Positions 1-8,252 of a stretch of DNA of 64,000 nt are shown here, piece after piece; the first letter of the stretch is position 1; each line of letters begins with the position of its first letter. The notes beneath the pieces were generated by a model. It was not told the DNA's origin. It worked only from the letters and a program-made list of their open reading frames with translations, and ran no database searches. Position numbers and translations under genes: made by a program. The stretch lies in the NCBI GenBank assembly GCA_033344815.1, contig JAWPMR010000001.1, positions 3,086,136-3,150,135 on the forward strand. Reading direction: 5' to 3'. This DNA is from Paracoccaceae bacterium (GTDB lineage Bacteria > Pseudomonadota > Alphaproteobacteria > Rhodobacterales > Rhodobacteraceae).

Positions 1-291
<291 letters not shown>

Positions 292-335
292 TCACGTCAC
301 GACCCCGGCGCTGGAGTTTCTTCTTGATACGGTCT

Positions 336-842
336 TTACAGCTTGTTGTCAGCAATACGCAATTGCCGCGCCCGGCTCAGAATTGCGTTTTCCACGGCGC
401 GCACGGTCGCGGCATCTGCCGGGCCGCCCCTGGTTTGCAGCGAAACGTTCAAAGAACGGGCGTCAAGTGCTGGATCTTTGATCAAAACGGTCGCGCGATA
501 GGATCTGCCACTACCCGGCGGGGTGCCAAACCCTGTGATGATGACACCTGTAAATGGATCGACTGTCTGCACCGGCAGGAAATTCAAAACCTCCAAAGAT
601 GCCGACCATAGGTATTTGTTGACGGAGACAACGGTTTCATTGTTCCGGCTGCGAAAGGCGTCCCAGATTGTTGTTGCACCAGCACCGTCAGCAGCGCGAT
701 TGGCCACGTTGTCCAATTCACGCGCATCCGCAGAACTGACAACCGGCGCGACGCCCTGTGTGCTGGTGCCTGAGCCGCAACCATAGAGCGCGACAGTTAT
801 GGCGATCACGCCGAAAACCCTTGGGATAATTGCTGTTGTCAT
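336..842 (-). CDS. DUF3576 family lipoprotein
   Basis: A 168-residue protein with a signal peptide ending in a lipobox (LYGC, Cys about residue 22), so it should be a lipid-anchored envelope protein. The mature part contains VNKYLWSASLEVLNFLPV and a segment reading DPFTGVIITGFGTPPG, which I recognise as DUF3576, an alphaproteobacterial family without assigned function. It sits directly upstream of leuS on the same strand and is divergent from the porin gene across 285 bases (843-1127) that hold both promoters; I found no convincing -35/-10 pair there. Function is not inferred beyond envelope location. Confidence 0.85.
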   Translation of the reverse strand: MTTAIIPRVFGVIAITVALYGCGSGTSTQGVAPVVSSADARELDNVANRAADGAGATTIWDAFRSRNNETVVSVNKYLWSASLEVLNFLPVQTVDPFTGVIITGFGTPPGSGRSYRATVLIKDPALDARSLNVSLQTRGGPADAATVRAVENAILSRARQLRIADNKL

Positions 843-1127
843 GTGATTGCCTGCTGGACCATTTGCGCTGCACGTTAGTCCATCTGATGGAGCAGGGACA
901 AGGGCGATATCACGCGTTACATCGCAGGGTTGTGGCCGTTTACTTTAAACAGGTGGTATTATCGCCGAGCCGGTCGAAAAGAGTGTGGCAAAGCTGCACC
1001 ATTTTGCCCGCCTCTCGCCTCTCTCTCGCCCAAGTTCTTGCCAAAGGGGGCCGTTAAGCGCCAAACACGGCTCAGGTTCAAAAGGGATTCCCCCGTTGGA
1101 CAACGAATAGAAACCGAGGACAAGTTC

Positions 1128-2147
1128 ATGAAAAAACTTCTCATTGCCACTACAGCACTGGTGGGAACAGCCAGCGTAGCAGGCGCTGACATTGCAAACT
1201 TCAACTTCAGCGGTTACGGCCGTTTTGGTATCCTGTACGAAGAAGATCGTACGGCGGACCAAACTTCCGACAACGTATCAAACCCGACCAGCGCGGAAGA
1301 AACACGCTTTGAAAGCCGTTTCCGTTTGAACATCTCTGCGGCAACAACCACAGACGGTGGCATCCGCTTTGCTGCATTCACTCGTGTTGAGATGAATGAC
1401 AACGCTGACAACACCTCGAACACAGGTTCCTTCTCCGGACCACGTTTTCAGGCGTCCTCCGGCGGTCTGCGTGTACAGGTTGGTAACATCTCTGGTGTCA
1501 CAGACGCGGCTGAAGTCGTAGACTACTTCGGCTTCGAGCCAGGCCTGATCGGTCAAACAGGTCAGTACGCCAACAGCGGTGTGTCGCTTCCAGCATTTGC
1601 CAGCACAGGTGCAGGCAACAACGGCATCAGCGTTAAGTACGAAGTCGGTGACTTCGCAGTCATGGGTTCGTGGACAGATGACCATGACACCAACGAAGGC
1701 AGCCCAGCACGCGGCGGAGACTTCATCGAGTCATATGAAATCGGTGCGTCTTACTCCTTCAGCGGTTGGACTGTTGGCGCGGCATACGGTAGCTTCGAGC
1801 AGACAGCCAACTTGAATGGTGGTGTCGGCGATGCGACCGCAGCTTCCGACAACGACTTCTGGGTCATCACAGCAAACGGTTCCTTGGGCATTGCTGATGT
1901 TTCCTTCCTGATCTCCGACTTTGATGGCGATGCCGACACCGTATTCGGTGCATCTGCATCCTTCCCAGTTGGTGCCTCCACTGCTATTCTGGCATCCGTG
2001 TCTGATGGTGGCGCGGCAACCAACGACACGTCATACGGCTTGGGCTTCCGCCACTCGCTCGGTGGTGGTGTACGTCTGGACGGCATGGTTGGTTCCAACG
2101 AAAAAGGCAACACAATTGCTGACTTGGGTGTTCGTTTCGACTTCTAA
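1128..2147 (+). CDS. Outer-membrane porin (Rhodobacter-type)
   Basis: Predicted beta-barrel porin of 339 residues. It starts with a clean signal peptide (MKKLLIATTALVGTASVAGA), then NFNFSGYGRFGILYEED, typical of the first strand and turn of alphaproteobacterial general porins. It is rich in Gly, Asp, Ser and Thr, has alternating hydrophobic residues, and ends in Phe (LGVRFDF), the outer-membrane targeting signature. The ATG at 1128 is chosen because GAGGA lies seven bases upstream and the signal peptide begins there; the reading frame stays open further upstream but that part has no signal-peptide character. A strong terminator follows, so it is probably monocistronic. Codon use is strongly biased (many GGT, AAC, TTC), consistent with high expression. 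Confidence 0.93.
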   Translation: MKKLLIATTALVGTASVAGADIANFNFSGYGRFGILYEEDRTADQTSDNVSNPTSAEETRFESRFRLNISAATTTDGGIRFAAFTRVEMNDNADNTSNTGSFSGPRFQASSGGLRVQVGNISGVTDAAEVVDYFGFEPGLIGQTGQYANSGVSLPAFASTGAGNNGISVKYEVGDFAVMGSWTDDHDTNEGSPARGGDFIESYEIGASYSFSGWTVGAAYGSFEQTANLNGGVGDATAASDNDFWVITANGSLGIADVSFLISDFDGDADTVFGASASFPVGASTAILASVSDGGAATNDTSYGLGFRHSLGGGVRLDGMVGSNEKGNTIADLGVRFDF

Positions 2148-2170
2148 GTTGAACGCAACTCTGTGAATTT

Positions 2171-2199
2171 GGGGCAGGCCTTCGGGTCTGCCCCTTTTT
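2171..2199 (+). terminator. Rho-independent terminator of the porin gene
   Basis: Ten-base-pair stem GGGGCAGGCC / GGTCTGCCCC (one G-U pair) closed by a TTCG tetraloop and followed directly by a run of five T. It begins 23 bases after the porin stop codon. Confidence 0.9.
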
Positions 2200-2249
2200 A
2201 TTTGCGCAGGGGCGTTACGTTAAGCGCAATGACAAGACGGAGTTTCGAA

Positions 2250-2903
2250 ATGGGTTTGCAAGAGATTTCAGATCGCGTGGCACAAGCTGAAACCGCTGCC
2301 GGTCGCAGCGCGGGTTCGGTCAAGCTCATCGCGGTGTCAAAAGTCCAGCCCAATGATCGCGTAAAAGCTGTTTTGGAGCAGGGTCACCGCTGCTTTGGCG
2401 AAAACCGTGTCCAGGAAGCCGCAGGCAAATGGCCTGACTTTTGCGACGCTTTCGAGGGAGTCGACCTGCACCTTATCGGACCGCTGCAGACCAACAAGGC
2501 GCGCCAGGCTTTTCAGTTGTTTCAGAATATCCATTCACTGGACCGTCCCAAACTGGCCAAGACCTTTGCGCGGCTGGCACAGGAGATGGGGCAATGCCCA
2601 GGGCTTTTCATTCAGGTGAACACCGGTGAAGAACCTCAAAAGGCCGGCGTATTACCAACAGAGGCTAATGCCTTTGTGAAAGAATGTCGGAAAATGGACC
2701 TGCCTGTCTTGGGCTTGATGTCTATTCCACCCGCGCAGGAGGAAGCCTCTTTGCATTTTGCGCTGCTGGCAAAAATCGCCGCGCGCAATGGGCTTGAAGG
2801 TCTGAGCATGGGCATGAGCGGTGACTTTGAGAAAGCCATTGCGTTGGGGGCAACCCATATTCGGGTCGGCTCAGCGATTTTTGGCGAACGCACGATGACC
2901 TGA
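2250..2903 (+). CDS. yggS: YggS/PLPBP-family pyridoxal phosphate-binding protein
   Basis: 217-residue single-domain TIM-barrel PLP carrier involved in vitamin B6 and amino-acid homeostasis; the family has no demonstrated enzymatic turnover. Visible family marks are IAVSKVQP with the PLP lysine at residue 31, CFGENRVQEA, HLIGPLQTNKA, FIQVNTGEEPQKAG, LPVLGLMSIPP, and LSMGMSGDFEKAIALGATHIRVGSAIFG at the C-terminus. The ATG at 2250 is preferred over an in-frame ATG at 2229 because ACGGAG lies seven bases upstream and the resulting length equals that of typical homologues. It follows the porin terminator and converges on the L,D-transpeptidase gene. Confidence 0.93.
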   Translation: MGLQEISDRVAQAETAAGRSAGSVKLIAVSKVQPNDRVKAVLEQGHRCFGENRVQEAAGKWPDFCDAFEGVDLHLIGPLQTNKARQAFQLFQNIHSLDRPKLAKTFARLAQEMGQCPGLFIQVNTGEEPQKAGVLPTEANAFVKECRKMDLPVLGLMSIPPAQEEASLHFALLAKIAARNGLEGLSMGMSGDFEKAIALGATHIRVGSAIFGERTMT

Positions 2904-2922
2904 CGCCGACCTCACAGGCGCT

Positions 2923-3420
2923 CTATCCCGAAATGAAAAGCCGTGTCCGATAAGTGATCTTTTTGGCAATTCTGTGCAGATCAGTGCGCGAAAGAGCAAT
3001 GCAGCCTTCGGTCGGGAAGCCCGGCCTGCGGTGCTGGTGGATGAAAATGGCGGACCCGCGCTGTTTCACGGCATAAGGCCAATTCCAATCCGTGAGGATC
3101 ACAAGATCATATAGGGGATCGGCGCGGCGCAGCTTTTCATGGGTGGGTTCATAGGGTGCTCGGACCATCATGTTGTAGTCTTCATCGCAGGGATCGTCGG
3201 ACCAACAATCCAGCGGGCCAATTGGCCGCGCCCAGTCAGTTGGCCGGGCCATCCTGTCAGGACGGTAGAGCATGCCGATAATGCGGTGTGTTCCGACTGG
3301 TGTTGCTCCATCCCCTTCACGCTTGTTTCGTGTGATCCCGGATTTCCCCAGTGCACAGGGATACTTTCGCCCTTGAAATCGCAGACCCATGGGCGTGAGC
3401 ACCAGATCATCAGATGTCAC
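2923..3420 (-). CDS. L,D-transpeptidase (YkuD) family protein
   Basis: 165-residue protein whose C-terminal half carries the YkuD active-site pattern: a histidine near residue 128-130 and FPTEGCIALS with the nucleophilic cysteine at residue 140. Enzymes of this family make 3-3 peptidoglycan cross-links or attach proteins to peptidoglycan. No signal peptide is evident, unlike most periplasmic L,D-transpeptidases, so either export is non-canonical or the family member acts elsewhere. Its start codon overlaps the stop of ribA by four bases (ATGA), so the two are translationally coupled. It converges on yggS with only 19 bases between. Confidence 0.85.
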   Translation of the reverse strand: MTSDDLVLTPMGLRFQGRKYPCALGKSGITRNKREGDGATPVGTHRIIGMLYRPDRMARPTDWARPIGPLDCWSDDPCDEDYNMMVRAPYEPTHEKLRRADPLYDLVILTDWNWPYAVKQRGSAIFIHQHRRPGFPTEGCIALSRTDLHRIAKKITYRTRLFISG

Positions 3421-4505
3421 AGGAGATGCCCTGATTTGGCGGCCTTTGTGGCCAAATACGCTCGGTTATGATGGTTTTCGCCGACTTTGAGCGGTACCCG
3501 TTCACTGACCTCAATCCCGCTCGACTGCATCATCTCGACTTTCTTGGGGTTGTTTGTCAGCAGGCGTACAGCCGAAAACCCCAAGGCGGTCAAGATATCC
3601 GCGCCGAGCCGGAAGTCTCTTTCGTCATCCTCAAAGCCGAGGCGGTGGTTGGCCTCAACCGTGTCAAAGCCCTGATCCTGAAGCGAGTAGGCGCGCATCT
3701 TGTTGGCCAGGCCAATACCGCGCCCTTCCTGATTCATATAGAGCAGAATGCCTGTCCCTTCTTGCCCCATTTGCCCAAGCGCTGCGCGCAGTTGTGGACC
3801 GCAATCACATTTCAAAGAGCCCATCAGATCGCCAGTAAAGCAGGCCGAGTGAAGGCGGGTCAAAACGGGGTGTGCGCGGTCCGGCCTGCCAATCTCGACG
3901 GCGTAATGCTCTTCGCCGCCGTCTTCGGGACGAAAAATGTGCAAACGGCCGGCTTCTGATACTTCGAGGGGCAATTTCGCACTTACAACTTCGCCAAGTG
4001 GGCTGCGCACGCTCATGTGCGGTAGCATTTCGGCAAGGGGAAGCAGGGTGAGGCCGTTTTGGCGCGCGAAAACCGGAGCATCGGTAATTTCTGTGACCAG
4101 ACAGGCGGGCAACAATCGGGCGGTCTTGCACAGCGACAGGGCAGCGCGATGGGCAGCGACATCTCCGCCGCGCGCACAGGCAAGTGGCCCTTTCAGGGGT
4201 GCCATCAGATCACCTGCCGGATCGGCTATGCTATCCGCCCAGGCCAGTGTTGCATCCGGCACCATTACTATTCTTGCCAGATCATTGTCATAGACCCGTG
4301 CTTTCAGGGTTTCCGCTCGGCGCGCCGTTATCGTCAGCACGGTGTCGCCAGAAAGTGTCAAGAGAGATGAAAATCGGTCTGTGTCGAGCGTTTCAATGGC
4401 AGCAATCAGGACAGGACCCGGGCCGTCCAGCACGACAGGAACGCCCATACGCAGGTCCGATCGCGCGCGCGCGAGCAGTTCGGTGATGTCTGGTCTGATG
4501 CTCAT
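3417..4505 (-). CDS. ribA: GTP cyclohydrolase II with degenerate RibB-like N-terminal domain
   Basis: First committed enzyme of riboflavin synthesis: opens GTP to 2,5-diamino-6-ribosylamino-pyrimidinone phosphate. In this 362-residue protein the C-terminal half holds the zinc ligands Cys222, Cys233 and Cys235 (ACFTGDLMGSLKCDC), EGRGIGL at 260-266 and LTNNPKK. The N-terminal ~165 residues occupy the place of DHBP synthase but lack its acidic DDEDREN metal motif and the HTPG-type site, so that half is probably not catalytic. This layout is known from alphaproteobacterial RibA proteins. The downstream L,D-transpeptidase gene overlaps by four bases. Confidence 0.93.
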   Translation of the reverse strand: MSIRPDITELLARARSDLRMGVPVVLDGPGPVLIAAIETLDTDRFSSLLTLSGDTVLTITARRAETLKARVYDNDLARIVMVPDATLAWADSIADPAGDLMAPLKGPLACARGGDVAAHRAALSLCKTARLLPACLVTEITDAPVFARQNGLTLLPLAEMLPHMSVRSPLGEVVSAKLPLEVSEAGRLHIFRPEDGGEEHYAVEIGRPDRAHPVLTRLHSACFTGDLMGSLKCDCGPQLRAALGQMGQEGTGILLYMNQEGRGIGLANKMRAYSLQDQGFDTVEANHRLGFEDDERDFRLGADILTALGFSAVRLLTNNPKKVEMMQSSGIEVSERVPLKVGENHHNRAYLATKAAKSGHLL

Positions 4506-4666
4506 GATGTTACAATGCCTGCATAATCCATGCGTGATCTAGGCTAAATACGTTCGAATTGAAACATTTGCCGGGTGTTGTAACACGAGCGCGTGAGAGA
4601 AATGGGTCGAAGCTTGCCAGAATAGCAGTGAGGACACATCTGTAATGCAAGAAATGGAGAGGTTTA

Positions 4667-5353
4667 ATGGCACAATTGAAAAAAATACTCTTGGTTGATG
4701 ATGATGATGATCTGCGCGAAGCGTTGAGCGAGCAGCTGATCATGACCGAAGACTTCGACGTTTTTGAAGCGGCCAATGGCGCGGACGCAATGATCCGCGC
4801 AAAAGAAGCCCTCTACGATCTGGTAATTCTGGACGTGGGTTTGCCCGATACAGATGGTCGTGAACTGTGTCGCTTGATGCGGAAACAAGGTGTGAAAAGC
4901 CCGATTCTGATGCTGACCGGTCACGATAGCGATGCCGACACAATTCTTGGTTTGGATGCGGGCGCGAACGATTACGTAAGTAAACCGTTCAAGTTTCCGG
5001 TTCTGCTTGCGCGCATTCGCGCTCAATTAAGGCAACACGAACAATCTGAGGACGCGGTGTTCCAATTAGGCCACTACACGTTCAAACCTTCCATGAAAAT
5101 GTTGATCACGGAAGATGAAAAGAAAGTTCGGTTGACTGAAAAAGAAACTAACATATTGAAATTTCTATACAGATCTACGGACGGTGTGGTTCCGCGGGAT
5201 GTTCTGTTGCATGAAGTATGGGGGTACAATGCTGGCGTCACGACGCATACCTTGGAAACGCATATTTACCGGTTGCGCCAGAAAATTGAACCAGATCCAT
5301 CAAATGCGCGTCTTTTAGTGACAGAATCAGGCGGTTATCGTCTTATGGCCTAA
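4667..5353 (+). CDS. OmpR-family response regulator (CenR-like)
   Basis: 228-residue two-component response regulator. The receiver domain (1-115) has the acid pocket LLVDDDDD (11-13), phospho-acceptor Asp56 in LVILDVGLPD, Thr84 and Lys106 in the SKPF motif. The C-terminal winged helix (about 130-228) ends THTLETHIYRLRQKIEPDPSNARL, a very conserved recognition helix. From memory this resembles CenR, the essential envelope and cell-division regulator of alphaproteobacteria, but I cannot confirm orthology, and no histidine kinase gene is adjacent. It is divergent from ribA across 161 bases. AT-rich sequence and a candidate sRNA follow its stop. Confidence 0.9.
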   Translation: MAQLKKILLVDDDDDLREALSEQLIMTEDFDVFEAANGADAMIRAKEALYDLVILDVGLPDTDGRELCRLMRKQGVKSPILMLTGHDSDADTILGLDAGANDYVSKPFKFPVLLARIRAQLRQHEQSEDAVFQLGHYTFKPSMKMLITEDEKKVRLTEKETNILKFLYRSTDGVVPRDVLLHEVWGYNAGVTTHTLETHIYRLRQKIEPDPSNARLLVTESGGYRLMA

Positions 5354-5396
5354 AGCGTTTGGTTTTTGTTAACCATTTTATCGCTATATTAACTGT

Positions 5397-5505
5397 ATCG
5401 GATAGCTTCGTTGCTTACCCGGTAAAAGATCCCGCGCACGTCCGGGTGTTTGACGTGCACCTCCCTGTTGGACTTGGCCGGGCCTTGTGCCCGGTCCTTT
5501 TTTTT
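5397..5505 (+). ncRNA. Candidate small RNA downstream of the response regulator
   Basis: A 285-base gap contains a stand-alone structured unit rather than a simple read-through terminator. A perfect stem GCACGTC / GACGTGC (5436-5442 and 5452-5458, nine-base loop CGGGTGTTT) is followed by a single-stranded pyrimidine-rich linker containing ACCTCCCTG, able to pair with Shine-Dalgarno sequences, and then a strong terminator hairpin with eight T. Upstream, TATATT at 5385-5390 could be a -10 element, although no good -35 is visible at 17 bases; TTAACCAT, like a CtrA half-site, lies at 5369-5376. The 5' end is estimated from the -10. It could also be the 3' UTR of the response-regulator mRNA. Confidence 0.4.
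5476..5505 (+). terminator. Strong Rho-independent terminator
   Basis: Eight-base stem GGCCGGGC (5476-5483) / GCCCGGTC (5489-5496) with one G-U pair and a five-base loop, followed by eight consecutive T (5498-5505). It ends the candidate sRNA or the response-regulator transcript. Confidence 0.9.
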
Positions 5506-5639
5506 ACCGGGTACCCTTCCCAAAACTGATACGGTCCGACACCGTTATCAAATTGGCGCTTGGTGGGTCTTGAAACACGTGGCGGAGCCATTCCACCTAC
5601 GTTAGGGTGTGATGAGATTTTTTAATCGGAGCTCCCCGC

Positions 5640-6428
5640 ATGACCTTCTCCCTTGCCACCTGGAACATTAATTCAGTTCGTTTGCGCGAAGCACTCGTGC
5701 TGAAGTTATTGTCCGAGGAGGGGCCCGATGTCCTGTGCCTGCAGGAATGCAAAAGCCCGGTTGACAAAATGCCACTCGCGGCTTTTGCGGCGGTAGGATA
5801 TGAGCACGTCGTAGCGCGCGGTCAAAAAGGATACAACGGCGTCGCCATCCTCTCCAAGATCCCAATGCAGGAAGCCGGAGCGCATGATTTCGCTGCTCTC
5901 GGGCACGCCCGTCATATCGCTGGAAAACTGGAAAACGGGATCACCGTTCACAATTTTTATGTGCCAGCCGGCGGAGATGTTGCCGATCGGACCGTAAATG
6001 AAAAGTTCGGCCAAAAGCTGGACTATCTTACAGAGATGCGGGATTGGTTTCACAACAACAGACCTGAAAAATCCATTCTGGTTGGCGATCTAAACATCGC
6101 TCCGCGTGAGGATGACGTATGGGATCACAAAAAACTATTGAAAGTGGTCAGCCATACGCCGGTCGAAGTCGCGCATCTTACCGACACGCAAGAGGCGGGC
6201 GGTTGGGTGGATGTGACCCGGCAAGACATTCCAGAGGGGCGGCTGTATAGCTGGTGGTCTTACCGCGCCAAGGATTGGGATGGTGCCGATAAGGGGCGCC
6301 GATTGGACCATATTTGGGCCAGTGGAGATATTTCACAGGCTGCGCACGCGAGTCGTGTATTGCGATCTGCACGTGGATGGGAGAAACCCAGTGATCACGC
6401 ACCCGTATTTGCGAGCTTTGACCTTTGA
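5640..6428 (+). CDS. xth: Exodeoxyribonuclease III
   Basis: 262-residue AP endonuclease and 3'-5' exonuclease of base-excision repair. All family marks are present: TWNINSVR near the start (Asn9), LCLQECK with the metal-binding Glu36, GYNGVAILSK, LVGDLNIAPRE, WWSYR, GRRLDHIWAS and the closing SDHAPVFASF His-Asp pair. Length is normal for the ExoA/Xth branch. GGAG lies about nine bases upstream of the ATG. It stands between the candidate sRNA terminator and the thioredoxin-TPR gene, 52 bases before the latter. Confidence 0.96.
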   Translation: MTFSLATWNINSVRLREALVLKLLSEEGPDVLCLQECKSPVDKMPLAAFAAVGYEHVVARGQKGYNGVAILSKIPMQEAGAHDFAALGHARHIAGKLENGITVHNFYVPAGGDVADRTVNEKFGQKLDYLTEMRDWFHNNRPEKSILVGDLNIAPREDDVWDHKKLLKVVSHTPVEVAHLTDTQEAGGWVDVTRQDIPEGRLYSWWSYRAKDWDGADKGRRLDHIWASGDISQAAHASRVLRSARGWEKPSDHAPVFASFDL

Positions 6429-6480
6429 AAAGCCCGCCTGACCCCCATATAACCCCTGACGCAAGCGTAAGGACGACAAG

Positions 6481-7398
6481 ATGATGGACCTGAACCTGAG
6501 TGCTGCCCCCGCAGCGGATGATCTGATTAAAGACAGCAGTGAAGCAAGCTTCATGGCAGATGTGGTTGAGGCGTCACAGACCACTCCGATCATCGTCGAC
6601 TTTTGGGCACCCTGGTGCGGGCCATGCAAAACGCTGGGCCCTCAATTGGAGGAGGCCGTGAGGGCCGCCAAGGGCGCGGTCAAGATGGTAAAGGTCAATG
6701 TGGATGAGGCCCAGATGATCGCCGGGCAACTGCAAATTCAATCCATTCCAACGGTTTATGCCTTTCACAAAGGCCAACCTGTGGATGGGTTTCAAGGTGC
6801 TGTGCCGCAATCCGAGATCAAGGAATTCGTCGATCGTGTCGTGAAACTGGGCGGCGGTGAAGCTCCCGGAGAGGCTTTGGCCGACGCGGTGTCAGCCGCT
6901 GAAGAGATGCTCGCGGAAGGCGCGGCGACAGATGCCGCGCAGACATTTGCAGCGATCCTCGGCGAAGATCCAAACCACGCAGCGGCCTATGGCGGCATGG
7001 TGCGTGCGCACATCGCACTGGGAGAACTGGATCAGGCCGAAGCCATTCTGAACGGGGCACCCGCAGAAATTTCGAACTCGCCGGAGTTGGAAGCTGCTCA
7101 CGCGCAACTGGAACTGGCGCGACAGGCCGAAGGCGCTGGTCCGGTGGATGAGTTGCGCGCGGCCGTGGAAGCCAACCCCGACGATCCGCAGGCGCGTTTC
7201 GATCTGGCGCAGGCGCTGCATGCCAATGGGGATGTCGAAAATGCAGTGACTGAGTTGTTGGAACTGTTCCGGCGCGATCGCGACTGGAATGACGGGGCGG
7301 CAAAGGCGCAGTTGTTCACTATTTTCGAAGCGCTAAAGGCGAACGACCCGATTGTGTTAAACGGGCGGCGAAAATTGAGCTCGATGATATTTGCCTGA
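6481..7398 (+). CDS. Thioredoxin-TPR co-chaperone (CnoX/YbbN type)
   Basis: 305-residue protein with an N-terminal thioredoxin domain (about 20-120) carrying an intact redox motif WCGPCK (Cys46, Cys49), then alanine-rich tetratricopeptide helices to the end. Members of this family (CnoX) combine a holdase and thioredoxin function and hand clients to GroEL or DnaK after oxidative stress. E. coli CnoX has lost the CxxC pair, while this protein retains it, as reported for the alphaproteobacterial form. AAGGA precedes the first of two adjacent ATGs by seven bases. A LON-domain protein gene follows after 27 bases, suggesting a small protein-quality operon. Confidence 0.9.
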   Translation: MMDLNLSAAPAADDLIKDSSEASFMADVVEASQTTPIIVDFWAPWCGPCKTLGPQLEEAVRAAKGAVKMVKVNVDEAQMIAGQLQIQSIPTVYAFHKGQPVDGFQGAVPQSEIKEFVDRVVKLGGGEAPGEALADAVSAAEEMLAEGAATDAAQTFAAILGEDPNHAAAYGGMVRAHIALGELDQAEAILNGAPAEISNSPELEAAHAQLELARQAEGAGPVDELRAAVEANPDDPQARFDLAQALHANGDVENAVTELLELFRRDRDWNDGAAKAQLFTIFEALKANDPIVLNGRRKLSSMIFA

Positions 7399-7425
7399 TG
7401 CGCTGCGCGGGCTAGGTCCCCTTTC

Positions 7426-8070
7426 ATGATAAAAGCCGCAGAGCTCCCCGATACCATCGCTATTTTTCCGTTGTCCGGCGCGCTCCTGTTGCCACGCTCC
7501 CGGTTACCGTTACACCTCTTTGAGCCCCGCTACCTGCAGATGTTCGAAGATGCGCTCAAGACCTCAACTCGTCTGATTGGCATGGTGCAACCCAATGAGG
7601 TGCCGGGTCGTGCGGGTCACGGGTTGCAATCTATTGGCTGTGCGGGCCGCATCACTCAGTTCTCCGAGACTGAAGACGGGCGTTACCTGATTACTCTGGG
7701 CGGCATCTCGAGGTTTCGGGTGGTGCGAGAAGTAGAAGGGTTCACCCCCTATCGACGGTGTGATGTGAAATGGGACGGGTTTGATCGGGATCTTGGACCT
7801 GATGAGAAGGATGCGGCTTTCGTCCGCTCTGGGTTCATTGACCTGTTGGAGCGCTATTTTGATGCGCAGCAGTTGTCAGCGGATTGGGACACGTTGAAAG
7901 AGGCCGATGATGAGTTGTTGATCAATTCACTGTCCATGATGTTGGATTTCGATCCCGAAGATAAGCAGGCATTGCTGGAAGCACCTTCCCTGTCAACGCG
8001 GCGTGAAACGCTGGTGACGTTGATTGAATACCAACTCAGGGGCGGTAACGAGAGCGAAATGATTCAGTGA
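7426..8070 (+). CDS. LON peptidase substrate-binding domain protein
   Basis: 214-residue protein consisting only of the N-terminal (PUA-like plus helical) domain of Lon, without ATPase or protease parts. Characteristic are [29 protein letters not shown] near the N-terminus, [11 protein letters not shown], and [15 protein letters not shown]. Such stand-alone proteins are common in Proteobacteria; their role is unclear but is presumed to be substrate or adaptor binding. It follows the CnoX-type gene by 27 bases and overlaps the next gene by four bases (GTGA), so it lies within an operon xth-cnoX-LON-Trm112. Confidence 0.9.
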   Translation: MIKAAELPDTIAIFPLSGALLLPRSRLPLHLFEPRYLQMFEDALKTSTRLIGMVQPNEVPGRAGHGLQSIGCAGRITQFSETEDGRYLITLGGISRFRVVREVEGFTPYRRCDVKWDGFDRDLGPDEKDAAFVRSGFIDLLERYFDAQQLSADWDTLKEADDELLINSLSMMLDFDPEDKQALLEAPSLSTRRETLVTLIEYQLRGGNESEMIQ

Positions 8071-8252
8071 GCGATACGGAAGTCATTTTTGATCGCCGCA
8101 TGCTGGAAGCGCTGATTTGCCCACGCAGCCATGCGACTTTGAAATACGACAGTGCACGCATGGAACTTGTTTCGCAGCCGGCCAATCTGGCTTACCCGAT
8201 CCGAAATGGGATTCCGATACTGCTGGTCGACGAAGCGCGCGTGCTCGATTAG
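8067..8252 (+). CDS. Trm112 family small protein
   Basis: 61 residues, read from a GTG that overlaps the stop of the LON-domain gene (GTGA). The pattern [18 protein letters not shown], then [18 protein letters not shown] matches the Trm112/YcaR family, small partners of methyltransferases or accessory proteins in envelope biosynthesis. It retains only one of the cysteines (Cys18) that make the zinc site in eukaryotic Trm112, as usual in bacteria. Its stop overlaps by four bases the stop of the convergent UbiH-type gene. Confidence 0.88.
   Translation: MSDTEVIFDRRMLEALICPRSHATLKYDSARMELVSQPANLAYPIRNGIPILLVDEARVLD

Noticed and set aside
930-1127. 66-codon upstream extension of the porin
   Set aside because: Basic, non-signal-like sequence; a clear Shine-Dalgarno and signal peptide start at 1128.
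4575-4586. GTGTTGTAACAC palindrome between ribA and the response regulator
   Set aside because: Only five-base arms, single occurrence; could arise by chance.
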